DNA of 64,000 nucleotides, from NCBI GenBank assembly GCA_023055505.1, contig JALIRH010000014.1, positions 13,604,501-13,668,500 on the forward strand. The letters run 5' to 3'. This DNA is from Callipepla californica brunnescens (lineage: Eukaryota; Chordata; Aves; Galliformes; Odontophoridae). The translations under genes were made by a program, and so were the position numbers. Below, one piece after another: positions 41,164-52,100 of this stretch (positions are counted from its first letter, which is position 1; each line of letters opens with the position of its first letter). The notes beneath the pieces are model-generated. The model saw only the letters and a program-made list of their open reading frames with translations, was not told the origin of the DNA and did not search any database.

Positions 41164-41806
41164 GTCCCAGTGTTCGTGGGCTGGCACAGGAATGCTGTGG
41201 GGAAAGGGAGGTGTCCCCATGCCATGCTTCTGCCCCCTACGCCAGCAGCTCCTCTAGCTTTGGGGGAAAGGTTTGGTGCAATGTTGTTGTGATGTGTGGC
41301 TCCTCACCCAACATTTGCCAGCATCATCGACATTAAAAAGCAGTGGAAGCAGAACGCTTGGCTGCTGCTTCAGAAACACTTCCTGGATCGTATACTGACA
41401 TTTCCACAGAGCTTTTCATGAGCAGATCTGGGAGGATTTTGCAGCACCACAGGCCTGCAGCGCATCCCACAGCTCAGCCGCAGCCTGGCGGGCCGTCCCG
41501 CCTGCCTTGGCACCCACACGGGGCTCTCCAAGGACAGGCTCAGACCTGCTGCTCGCAGCTAAACGAAGGAAACAGAACGTGCTTTTAGGGTGTTATCTTA
41601 CACACGTATGCAGCTAAGTGCTGCGCAAGGGGACGTGCCACAAAACCTCCGAAGGGAACGGCACAGCGAGATGCTGAGGGGAAGCACAGCGCTTCTCAGA
41701 GCAGCTGGGAAGTCACCAGGGAGACTGTATCTCAGAAGAACAGCAGCACGGTTATTTGTTCAGGAATTCGGAACGTGTCCTAGCGCACAGCCCCGCAGCC
41801 TGCTTC

Positions 41807-41828
41807 TTTTTTTTTTTTTTTTCTTTTT
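41807..41828. repeat. Poly(T) tract upstream of the RNF130 CpG island
   Basis: Sixteen T residues, one C, then five T residues. It is followed by AG, so it mimics a splice acceptor. No exon was recognised after it. Confidence 0.75.
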
Positions 41829-42364
41829 AGCCATAAATAATTTTCAGATGATTTGCCTTTCAAAACCTGCGGAGGCTGTTGCGTTCTGTTGTCGCTTTCC
41901 TGGTCACAGTGCAGCTCAAACCTTTTGTAAGAGCGATGCTGAAGCGTCACATCCCGTTGCGCAGCGTCTCAGAGGATTTGTATTTATTAACACCTCGGTA
42001 ACATTTCCCATTTTAGCAGGCCGAAAATAAGTCACTCCGAGTGAGGCGGTGGCAGCCACCTCCTGACGCAGGAGCCGTGCTGCTGCTGAGCTGTCCCTTT
42101 AGCACCAGGAGTGCAGCCCAAGCCCGGCTCCGTGCACTCCGCACCATTCGCACGTGCTTTTAAACCGCAGATGGCCAACCTGGCACCTGCGCTGAGGAGC
42201 TGCGGGATGCGCTGCCTGGCCCTCGCCCCGCACGCACCCCGTACGGCCCCATCGAGCAGCCCAGCACAGCTCCGGAGGCAATTTGGGGCAGCCCCGACCC
42301 AGGCAGACAACGACCCACACACCCCAAAACCTCCATGCCCTCCCGCGCCCTGCCACGCCCGCAG

Positions 42365-42372
42365 TGACGTCA
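42365..42372 (+). promoter_or_regulatory. CRE, TGACGTCA
   Basis: A perfect palindromic CREB/ATF site within the CpG island, about 540 bases upstream of the RNF130 start codon and just before the first GC box. Confidence 0.7.
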
Positions 42373-42382
42373 CTCACTCAGA

Positions 42383-42439
42383 CCCCGCCCCCACGCTAGC
42401 CCCGCCCCTTGTGGGCGTGGCGTTTCACAGCCCCGCCTC
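42383..42439 (+). promoter_or_regulatory. Cluster of GC boxes (SP/KLF type)
   Basis: CCCCGCCC at 42383, CCCCGCCCC at 42400, GGGCGTGG at 42413 and CCCCGCCTC at 42431 lie within 60 bases. This is typical of a TATA-less promoter. Confidence 0.7.
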
Positions 42440-42469
42440 TCGCCCTCGTGGCGCCGGGTGGGGCGTAGC

Positions 42470-42480
42470 GCGCCTGCGCA
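42470..42480 (+). promoter_or_regulatory. NRF1-like site GCGCCTGCGCA
   Basis: The word differs at one or two positions from the NRF1 consensus YGCGCAYGCGCR. It lies at a usual distance upstream of a CpG-island start site. Confidence 0.5.
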
Positions 42481-42546
42481 GTGCGGGCCGCGCCGGGCTG
42501 CAGTCGAGGCGCCGGGAGCGGAGCGCGGTGCGGTACCGAGCGGGGC

Positions 42547-42600
42547 ATGGAGCGGCGGCCCTCGGCCGGGCCGGGCGGTGCGGCGGAGCCCGAGTGCTGA
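42547..42600 (+). promoter_or_regulatory. Upstream reading frame 1 (17 codons) in the RNF130 leader
   Basis: ATG at 42547 opens MERRPSAGPGGAAEPEC and stops at TGA 42598-42600. Whether it is transcribed depends on where the RNA starts. Confidence 0.45.
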
Positions 42601-42696
42601 GCGGAGCCTCCTCCTCCTCCTCGGAGCCGTGCGTAGCGAAGGGGCCGCCTCCGCCTGCTCCTCCTCCTCCCCGGGCCGGTGCGCGCTGCGAGCGCT

Positions 42697-42714
42697 ATGA
42701 ACGCGGGGCCCTGA
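42697..42714 (+). promoter_or_regulatory. Upstream reading frame 2 (MNAGP) in the RNF130 leader
   Basis: A five-codon frame, ATG-AAC-GCG-GGG-CCC-TGA. It lies within the likely 5' UTR, ahead of the RNF130 start at 42911. Confidence 0.5.
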
Positions 42715-42797
42715 GCGGCCCCGAGCGCCCCGAGCTCCCGCAGCCGCCGGCGGGCCGCGCTCGGCTGGGACGTGCCGCCGCTTCCCTGGCTCCTCCC

Positions 42798-42806
42798 ATG
42801 GCATGA
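42798..42806 (+). promoter_or_regulatory. Minimal upstream reading frame ATG-GCA-TGA
   Basis: A two-codon frame whose stop overlaps the ATG at 42803, which is in frame with RNF130. The context CCCATGG has G at +4. Confidence 0.5.
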
Positions 42807-42878
42807 GCCCGGGCTCTCCTCCTCCTCCTCCTCCCCTCGCCGCCCGCTCGCGGTCTCTGTCCTTTCCTGGGCTGTCAG

Positions 42879-42887
42879 ATGGGATAA
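42879..42887 (+). promoter_or_regulatory. Minimal upstream reading frame ATG-GGA-TAA
   Basis: A second two-codon frame, ending 23 bases before the chosen RNF130 start. Such short frames usually allow some reinitiation and can tune translation. Confidence 0.5.
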
Positions 42888-42910
42888 CGCGCGGCCGCCG
42901 GGACGCGAAG

Positions 42911-43175
42911 ATGGGCCCGCGCTGGGCTCGGCGGCGGCGGAGCGGCGGAGGCTCCGCGCTGCTGCTGCTGCTGGGGCACTGCTGGCTGTGGGCGGCCGGC
43001 GCCGACGACAACGGCAGCCAGCTGTCGTACTACACGGCCCTCATCAACGTGACGGTGCTGAGCCCCGAGCGGGGCGGCCCCACGCTGCTCCGGATCGACC
43101 GCGGCCGCTACGGGCAGGATTCGCCCAAGGTGGAGGTGAAGGGCCTGCTGGTGACCCCGGTGCCCATCAACGGAG
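42911..43175 (+). CDS. RNF130: RNF130 exon 1: signal peptide and start of luminal domain
   Basis: It encodes [10 protein letters not shown], a leucine-rich core and [11 protein letters not shown], then [39 protein letters not shown] and the end [16 protein letters not shown] and RIDRGRYG are shared with human RNF130. The donor is G|GTAACG, phase 1. The first residues differ from human, as signal peptides usually do. Confidence 0.94.
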
Positions 43176-46100
43176 GTAACGCGGCGTGCGGGCGTCCGGG
43201 GCGGGAGGAGACGGAACGGGGAGCGAAAAAAAACCCCGTGCTCCGGGACGGGGCCGCGCTGGAGGCCGCGCTGCGGTTCCCCGCGTGTCGTGGGAGCGCC
43301 GTCGGGGCCGCTGCGGCTGCGTCCGCCCCACGGAGCGGTGCCCCGGGCCGCGGTGCCGAGTGCTGCGGCCGATAGGTGCCCGCCGGCTGCTTCGTGACGG
43401 GTTGCGCCCTGGAGAAACGAGGCTCAGGGTGTCATCCCGATTTCGGTCCCAGCGGTGTGCCTTTAATCGCTCCTCGTTCGGAGATCCGGCCGTGAGGGTG
43501 CTGGACCTTGTTCTCCTCCAGAAGCGGGGCTCGGATGGATCTCGGTGCTCTCAGCGTTCCGCGAGGCAGCGCGATCAATTAAACCCAGTGTGCGAGCGGT
43601 GAATATTAAGACGGTTTTTTATTTTTGCTAGGTTTTGTTTTGTTGTGTTTTCCCGAAGAGGCCTGCTGTGTTATTAAAACCCCTCGAGGATTTAACAAAT
43701 CAAGGTCAGGACAATATGTGGATGCTCTTTCAGCATCCAGCAGCGCACGAGGCGGCTGTGCAGCACGCTTGCTGGTTGCACTGAAGCTCTGCTTCGTTCG
43801 CTTCTACAAAGTGTTAATTAGAACCTATTAAAAGAGCGTGCTCGTGGGGAAGGCTGGAGAGACGACCCTCGGAGCGAGCTGACTGCTGAGGGGTTTTCCT
43901 TTTGGTCTGAAATCCTGCCTTTCACCAGGGTTTGGCCGTCTGTCCCCTGATGTGCTCAGCCTGTCGTTTTCTCTGCTCCCTGGTGTTCCTCGTTTAAACG
44001 TGCAGTGCTGTGTGAGCTCGGCAGGCTGTCCTGGAAGCACTGGGCACAGTTCTCCTAAGGGATGTTTGGGGGTAGGGTTAGCCCTGCTGCCTTTTCTCAT
44101 GCAGGCTGTCAAGCCAAACCACTTGGTTCCTTCAGCAGCTGCTTTGCTGGTCGAAAAACAAACTTCTGGCGTTAATTACTTCTTAATTTTCCCCCATAGC
44201 TTTCCCTGGTCTCTTCCAGCGTGATCTTCACTAAAGTGTGATGAAAGCAGTGTGGGAGGCAGACAGCACTGTCACCAGAAGCAGTGAGAGGAGAGCTCTG
44301 TGTGCCCTAAGGAGCGTTTCCTGCCTTGCTGCTGAATGTAATGTGGTGGACGATTTGGGAGGGAAAGCAGAGCAGGGACAGTGGAGCTGCAGGCCTGAAT
44401 TCTGTGGGTTCAACGTGCTGCAATCGTCCAAACTTTGCTCTGGGTTGCTGGGAGGTGTTCTCCTTCCGTGTGTCAACAGAAGGCACTTAGAGCAAACACT
44501 GCAGTGACGGTCTTCCTGCAGAGCTGCTCTGAATCGTTCTGCACAGATAGCCGTACAGTAGGCGCTGTATTTTAATTCTGTTGAGACGCTTCACGTGGCT
44601 TAAAAACCTTGTGCTTGGAAAGAGATGGGAGTATGTTATGCTTTTAGTTAAGATGCTCCCGAACACTTAAGGGCCTTGTGATGGATATTCTTCTGCTTCA
44701 TTATATCTGGCTCTGATAGCAGCGTGGCGCTGCTGTCTGTGACTGCTGTAATGCCTTTTTATCAGCTGCTCTGTATCGCTGTGGCACTTGTTTGCGATGG
44801 GATTGTTGTAATAGCTCTTAACACGAGCAGCTAGCGCCAGCCTCTGCTGCTGGAGCAGCAGTGCTCTGCCCAGTGCCCAGCCCTCAGTGTCCCAGTGACT
44901 GCAGCTGCCTGGAGGTGCTGTCACTTGGTGCTGATGTCCAGCACTGTGGGTCATTGCTTGGGGTTTGTGTGTGTGCAGGTGACCTGTTTGCCCCCCAAAA
45001 TGTCCCATTCCGTGTGCTGCGTTCCCATCCTTTGAGTGCAAGCAGAGGTATGAATTTACCAGCTCAGGGCTTGGGGCCAGCAGCTGTGTGTGTGATGCAC
45101 AGCCCGGGGTGCTGTGCTTGGTGGTGGTGGTCAGCTCGTGTTTGTGAATATGCCTATTGCTTTATGTTCCGTTTCTGAACTCATCACTCCCTTTGATGAC
45201 CCACCCTTTAAATGTCAGCGCACAATAAATTCAGTCACCTGTTCCTGTAGCAGGATCTCTTAGGTTGAATTCACCGTGGTTAGGCTAAAACACGTACCAG
45301 AGCTTTCCCTGTGCTTTTTATAGAGCCGTGTATGAAATGGAAAGGAAAAGACTGTCTGAGGGGAAGGTGGAGGTAGGGAACAGATGCTCGAGGTGACACA
45401 TGGAGGTGTGCAGCTCATGCATGGCGCTCCGGGGTTTTGTTAAGTGTGATGCAAATGGGGTTTAGCTGCAGGAGAATTGAAATGGCAATTTTTAGGGAGC
45501 TGCAGAACTTTGGGTGATATTTGGGCAGAATTTGGTGTTCCTTTCTGGGATCCAAAAATGAGCTTTGGGAAAGCGCAGCAGGGAAATGCATCAAAAGATG
45601 CAGCTTCATGGAGCGACGGTGTTGTACTGTGCGCCCATCCCCTGCCGCTCATCTCAGCATCCAGCTTAATTGCAGTCCTTGAGTGATAACAAAACTGGTG
45701 GTTATCTGAGTTTATAGCTGTAATTGCGGTACACTTATTGAGCTAATGAGATTAAATCTTAACTATTGCAGCACTGAATGCTTGCCTGATTTCCTTTTGT
45801 TTAGATGACTCTCATTCAAGGAGTTCCTCCTGGCACTAACACCAAGTGCATCCGGAGCAATTCTGTAGCGTGGCTCTCGGAGGTGAGGTGTTGCCCCGTG
45901 TCCCTCCTTGGTGCAATGTGGGTGAGCACCCATAAGTGCCAGTATGTCAAAATACTGTTTAATATCACATATGTAATATGCACACTTGGGTAGAAAGCCG
46001 TCCTTGAAACAGGGATGGATCTGTGCTGCTTTTGTAGGTTTCCCAGCTGAATTCCTGTCCTGGGGGCTCCAGTTCTGCAGAACAAAAAGGGATGTGGGGG

Positions 46101-49100
46101 TGTGCCCAGGTGTGCCATGCAGGCAGGGCTGCAGCTCTGTGCTGCTCCGTCCTTTGTGCTGCTGCCTCTGCCGGGTGTGGTGCAGCCCTGAAGGTCAGAG
46201 AGGGAAAGGATTTCTGTGGCTCTGCTGGTCTGAGAGAATGGAGTGTTAGCTGAGAGGCGATCGATCGGGGTATCTGACCTGAAAAAGGGAGGGGGGAGCG
46301 AAGCATAATGCAATACAGTGGGCTGTGGGATGCTGGCGCTGCTCTTTTTGTGGGGGAAGGAGGCAAATCCTCGCTTGCAGGTGATGACACAGCCTCAGTG
46401 CCCTGCTCGGATTAGAGGGTGTGCAGTGTAAGTGTGGGGCACAGGGAGCAGCCTGCAGCTAGCCCAGTGTGTGCAGGGCGCTGATGGAGCCTTTGTTGCT
46501 CTGAAGCTGAGCTACTCATTTCTCTTTTTGCCACCACAAAATGGTCCTCCCTCTTACTGGGGAAAGCTGAGGGGCCTGGTGAGTGATGGGAAGAGGTAAG
46601 GACCAGCAGGCTGACACCTCAGCATAAAGTCAGTTTTTTGCCACTGAATGCATGGTGCATAGACATGAAGAAAGGAGGGACAGAGTTGGTCCCTCATATT
46701 TCAGGTTGGTAGGACAGTAGCACACCCATAGGGAGGCAGCTTTCTGTACACCTGTATTTTCTGCCGTTGTGAAATTGACTGATTTCTGGACGTATCTTTT
46801 TACACACAAGTGGTTTCTTTTAGAGCAGCGCTGATATAATCTGAAGTCTCATTCTGGCACAGCCACCATCCTGGATTTGCAAGTCTTGAGTCCTTGACAG
46901 CCTGACAGCACTTTGGACAGTGGAGCGTAGGCAATGCCATAGTGGGGAGTTATTGGTGTGGTTCTCACTGACAGCATTTGTTCACCTGTCCCTTATGGGG
47001 CTGGAGGTGCTGCTGTGGGGCAGAGATGCTGCTGGACTGGCTGCTGGTGCTGCAGGGCTGGGTGCCCTTGGAAGGCCGGAGCAGGAAAAACTTTGCTGTT
47101 GTTCCTGTGTTTTGTTTAGTTAAGAGGAACGATTACTTAACGTTCGTGTGGGGTAGATAAGGTGCTGACCTGAAGAGAAGCGAGTCATGATTTTGTATTA
47201 AATCTCTGGCAGTCTGCAGGCTCATGGAACCCAACCAGGTTTTCCTTCGTGTTGTTGCCTTACCTAAATAAGGCTGAAGTAGTGTAGCTGGGACACACTG
47301 AATCTCCCCATCAGAAGTGATGCTGTGCGTGTTGCTGTGCGGCTGGATGCTCACGTATCGGCACAAATGAGCTCCTAATCCTGTTGGTCCAACAGCATTT
47401 TGTAGCTCTCCCCACTGCCACGAGAGGCTTTCATCTCTACTGTAGTGGAAAATCTGTGCTACTTTTCCCACAGAGGCTGTTTGCTGTCTCATGCCACTTT
47501 CTCTGTCAGTGTTTAAATTTGTACGGCTCAAACTTGGGAGTTGATAAGTGCCTTTGCAGGGCTTCGTGGAGCTGAGCTGCGTGGAGGGCTTTTCAGCAGC
47601 TGCCTCCATTTCAAGGTGCTCTTCCATTCTAGTGAGTAACCTGTTATCTAGGTTACTTGCTGTGCCTTGAGCACGACTGAAGCAAACTGTTTGCCATCCA
47701 TAGGTGTACTGCTCTTCATCCTCCTGTACAGGATCTCCTGACCACGGCATCTGTTCTGAGTTAGTGCTGAAGAGCTCTCATCTTAGAAGGGAAAACTGTA
47801 TGGGACACTTCGTCTGAATGGCTCTTGGGAACTGTGGCAGTTTTCAGATCTATTTACCCAGATGAACTGTTTGCCCAAGGTCTCTCTGTTTGTCCCATCC
47901 ACCTTCAGTATCCAAAGGTGCTTTTACTCGTGACATTTGAAAGGGTAAATACTTGTACATCACAAGTTGCTGTTGGCTCTGACTTACTAGAAAACCAGTT
48001 GCATTCTGTGCCTTTTGTATGTAGCTCTGTGTGGGCTTCAGCTGCTCCAGGATGTATTACAGCGTCAAAAAGAGACCAAAAAGAAAAGGTCTCTGTATGC
48101 TGTTGGGCTCAGATATGACATTTGCCACGTGGGTTCCTTTTCCTTCATAGCACCTGTACCCATTTAGCAACAGGAGCATGTCGTGTTTGCAAGAACTTGT
48201 TTCTTCATGAGTTGGAATGCACTGCTTTGCCAGCAAAGAGTGCAGTGTAAAAGCTCACATTGGCTGCTGCTCTCATCCTTCCAGCAGATAACTGCTCCAA
48301 AATCTTCTTGTTTAGTTGATCTTCCCACTGCGGAGATATGTGACCGCATTAGAAAGGAAAAAAAGAGTTATGCTGCCCAGAATGAGTGATAAACGGCTGC
48401 TGGGTAAGTGCCCGCAGCACATGAACCATATCCCTGTGTTTCTCAGCCTGCAGGCAGGTATTGATTCAAATGGAAATTCATTGTTCTCGCTGCGCCGGGC
48501 TTAAAAATAGCGTCTGTTGGTGAGCCTAATTCTTGGGCGTACAGCTACAGCTTCAGTGGTGAGACCGAGCTTTATAAAGGAGGCTGTTTTTAAACTTGAA
48601 GGGTGGGCCGTATTAACCTGAGGGCAGCAGCTTCCTAGTGCTTTAATTGAGCACTGTTTTCTTCTCTCTTGCCTGTTTGAGCAACTTGCTGTTCGTCTGA
48701 ATGTGTGTCCAACTCCAGTTGCAGATCGCCTGGGCTGTGACCCTCGGACGCGTTTCCAAGTCCCTCCCAACACCAAGCAGTGGATTGCTTTGCTGCAGAG
48801 AGGAAACTGTACCTTCCGAGAGAAAATCCTGCGGGCAGCCTCGCACAATGCCACCGCCGTGGTCATCTACAACAATATATCCAGCGAGGAGCCCGTCACC
48901 ATGACTCATCAAGGTAAGCACAAATACAGGCTCTTTCACTGCCTGTTTTGCCACGTGAGCTGTTGCTGAAGCGCTCCTGGCAGCGTGCAGGGATGCTGTG
49001 GGAAGCAGCCTGCCCTCTAATGATGGTTAATTTCATGTATGCAGTGAGGAGAAGTAAGCCAGTAATTGTGGAAGAGATTATTTTGCTTTGCTGCACGCTT

Positions 49101-52100
49101 TATCCAATGAGGAGTGCTTCTGATGGGTGTCAGGGCATAAGGAGATACCTGCAGGACCTTAGCAGTCAGCTTTGCTGACCTTACTGAGATGGAGAGCAGG
49201 CATGAAACAACACCAGGCCTGGCATTCCCACTGAGCATCAGCAACTTGGGGAGCTTTTGTAGTGACGTGGCTCTGTCTGGCTGTGGGCTTTCAAACATTA
49301 AATCCAAATCTGAGCTTACATGCTCGTTTACAACACTTCAGACAGTTCTTTCCTATGATGCATTTTTGTGGATTGAATCATTAAGCTTTGAGCACCATAC
49401 AGCAGAGAGCAGTTGTCTGGTGTGAAGTGCTCTGGAATCAGACTGTTGCTGGTCTAGAACACTGTCTGGTTTTCTGTTCACTTCTGCTTCTTTTCTACGG
49501 TCTATTCATGTGAAAAATGGTGCCACTACCAGTGAGTTAGTGTAGCAGGTGAGTCTTTCATACTTACAATAAATCCATGAGTAGGAATGATTTTTCACAG
49601 CTCTAATAATGACTTTTTTGGTTTTCCTAGGTTTTTTTCACTTCAGAACTACTTAGCTTATTCAGAATGGGATATTTCTGTGCTTGCTGACTGTACTGCT
49701 GATGTTGTGGTTTTGTGTGGTGTTCTAGAGGTTTTCAGTCTTCTCCCTATAATGCAGGGGGTTGTGTGGAAGCTGGAATTGAGTGATGCTCTACGTGTTG
49801 TCACACAACTAGAATTTTTTCATTTAAAGAGGTGCTACGGTTGCATCTCTCCATCCAGACATCATATATGGGAAATGTCTCATAGTTTCTGATTCAGGGG
49901 GGTCTGTCCATCCCAATTTTGTCCACTACAGGAGTTTTCTAGGGAGATTTTGACCTCTGTGTAGCAATCCTAAGGCTGTTGATGTGCCATTTCTAGTTTA
50001 TCTATCCTCCTTAGACCCTTCCACAGCTACCTTGCAGGTAAAAGCCCTACTTCCAAAGCCTTCAGCTCTACTTCTCTTTGAAGTGTCTGTATGAAGGTCT
50101 GCAGTCCCTTGTTAACAGTTTGTGACTTCTTCTCTGGCTTGGAATGTTGTATCATGGCAGAGTTAATTCCAAGTATTTACTCATGACAAGCTTTAAAAAA
50201 GAAAATTGTTTCTGGACACGGTGCCTTCTTTATTTTTCCATCTTTCAGATGTTTGGTTCTATGTACTGCCTGAACTCAGTCCGTGGTGGACTGGAGTCTG
50301 TCGTGGATTTGGGCCTGTAGACATCATCTCAAAATTAATATTGGGTTGGGAGCGTTCGAATGATGTGACAGACTGCAAGCAGTTGTCTAGAACTGAGCTG
50401 TCATCGAGCTGTGAGGTAGTGTCACTACTGTCAGGCTGTGATAGAGCAGTGCTGCTCCACAGTTCTTAGTTTCGCAGCATGTTGATCATGTCTGGGGGTT
50501 GTGTAGCAATCTGTGCCTTGCTGGGCTTCCATCAGGACCTTCCTGTTCACCCAGTGAACTGCAGGCATGTGCCATTGTGAAATGCAGACCGATCCTTTGG
50601 AGTTAGCTTCAGCACAGCGGAGGTTTGGAATCCAGTGTTCCATTAACTCTCTAATCGTTGTTCAAGAGTGATATTCTTTCATGAACCTATGCTTGAAGGA
50701 TGAGTGTGTTAAATGAGTCTCGAGTTGGATATTAGGAACAATTTCTTCTCAGAAGGAGTGTTGCTGCACTGGTGCAGGATGTCCAGGGAGGTGCAGATGG
50801 TGACCATCCCTGGAGGTGATTGATAACCGTGGAGATGTGGCACTGAGGGATGTGGTCAGAGGGCTGGGGTTGGACTTTGGGATCTCAGAGCTCTTTTGCA
50901 TCCTTAACAGTTCTATGATTCTATGTGTGAGCTAATGTTGTGTGTAGAGTCCTGACACGCAGTCAAGGCCTCCTTAAAAAATGCATTCTTCACTGTGTAG
51001 TTGTGCGACTGTTTTATGATGTCCGGGTTCATGGCTGTCTATTTTCTTCCCACAAACAGATAAAAATAGGCCTTACATCACTTTATATCTCTGCACTGTA
51101 GTTCTTATACTGTTAGGTGCAGAGCCTTAGGAGTACTCTGTCTTCGTGGTCGAGCAGAGAGGAGAACAGCAGGTGCTGATAGCACACCCAGTGAGCTGCT
51201 TGCTTCCCTGCTTTGATCTTTGCATAATTTCCAATTGTCAGCTTTGGCCAAGTCTGTGCTAAAAATAATGAAAATATTATAATAGATTTACATATGCTGC
51301 CCATCTTGAACCTGCAGGGAGGTGATTCCCTATGAAAACAGCTCAGTAAGCAGTTCTCAGCGATGGGATTAATATTTTATCCAAGTTATTTTATGCTTGA
51401 ACACACACTTAAAAATTTTAATCTTGTGGAAATTTGTTCATACTCAACATACAGCTTAACAGAGCATGAATTCCTGCTGGTGGCCAGATAGCAGCTGTCA
51501 CTCCTAAATCAGTCTTTCATCACCATATTAATTGAACAGTTTCTATTGCTAGCATCAAAGTTTGGTTTTCCTGTGTGACAGTCTGCTATGTCTCTGTCCC
51601 TTCAGGTTGAGGTTCAAAGGAGGTATTGACCTAAAGGAATTGGTAAAGCTTCCAGTATATATTTCTGCTGATCTAATAGCAACATTTTCTCTCTCTGTAT
51701 CCTTGTACATGTTACTTCTGGTGTGTAAAATAAACCAACTTGAGTTATTCTTGCAGATGTCCTTCACTTTGGCTGATAGTGGACACCTTTTCCCAGCACA
51801 GGTTGTGTTGGGCTGTGATATCACTGGCAGGAAGGCAGTTTTTATGAGTGGTTTTGCCTGCTACTTCTAATAGAAGTTAGAACAAATATTGTCTAATGTA
51901 GAAAGAGCTGATGCGGTGGAGAAAATATTTAGTAGCAGACTTCTCGATAATCAATGATGGGGATAGGAAGGAAATGCGTGTAAAACAGCTTTTTAATTCC
52001 TCTTGATTTCTCTATGTGACGGAGACAACCCTGTTAAGAACAGAATAGTGAAAATTTATCATGAGCTCTGTTTAAAATCCAGGTTTTTATTTGGATTTGT

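Larger units (their letters stand above)
40496..42150. other. Intergenic spacer between FLT4 and RNF130
   Basis: It contains a CR1 element at 40931-41163 and a poly(T) tract at 41807-41828, and no supportable gene. Confidence 0.65.
42150..43590 (+). promoter_or_regulatory. RNF130: CpG island promoter of RNF130
   Basis: The stretch is very rich in CG dinucleotides. It contains a perfect CRE, several GC boxes and an NRF1-like site upstream of exon 1, with no TATA box. This is the usual arrangement of a broadly expressed gene. The start of transcription probably lies between about 42480 and 42560, an inference from the position of these sites. The edges of the island are approximate. Confidence 0.8.

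Noticed and set aside
41807..41830. Polypyrimidine tract plus AG before 41831 as a splice acceptor
   Set aside because: There is no plausible donor-bounded exon or coding frame after it, and it sits between genes.
42370..43011. 213-codon antisense frame over the RNF130 CpG island
   Set aside because: It is the complement of GC-rich promoter and exon 1 sequence, arginine- and alanine-rich, as expected for a shadow frame.
51562..51870. 102-codon hydrophobic + strand frame
   Set aside because: T-rich intron produces leucine- and phenylalanine-rich peptides; there is no splice context.
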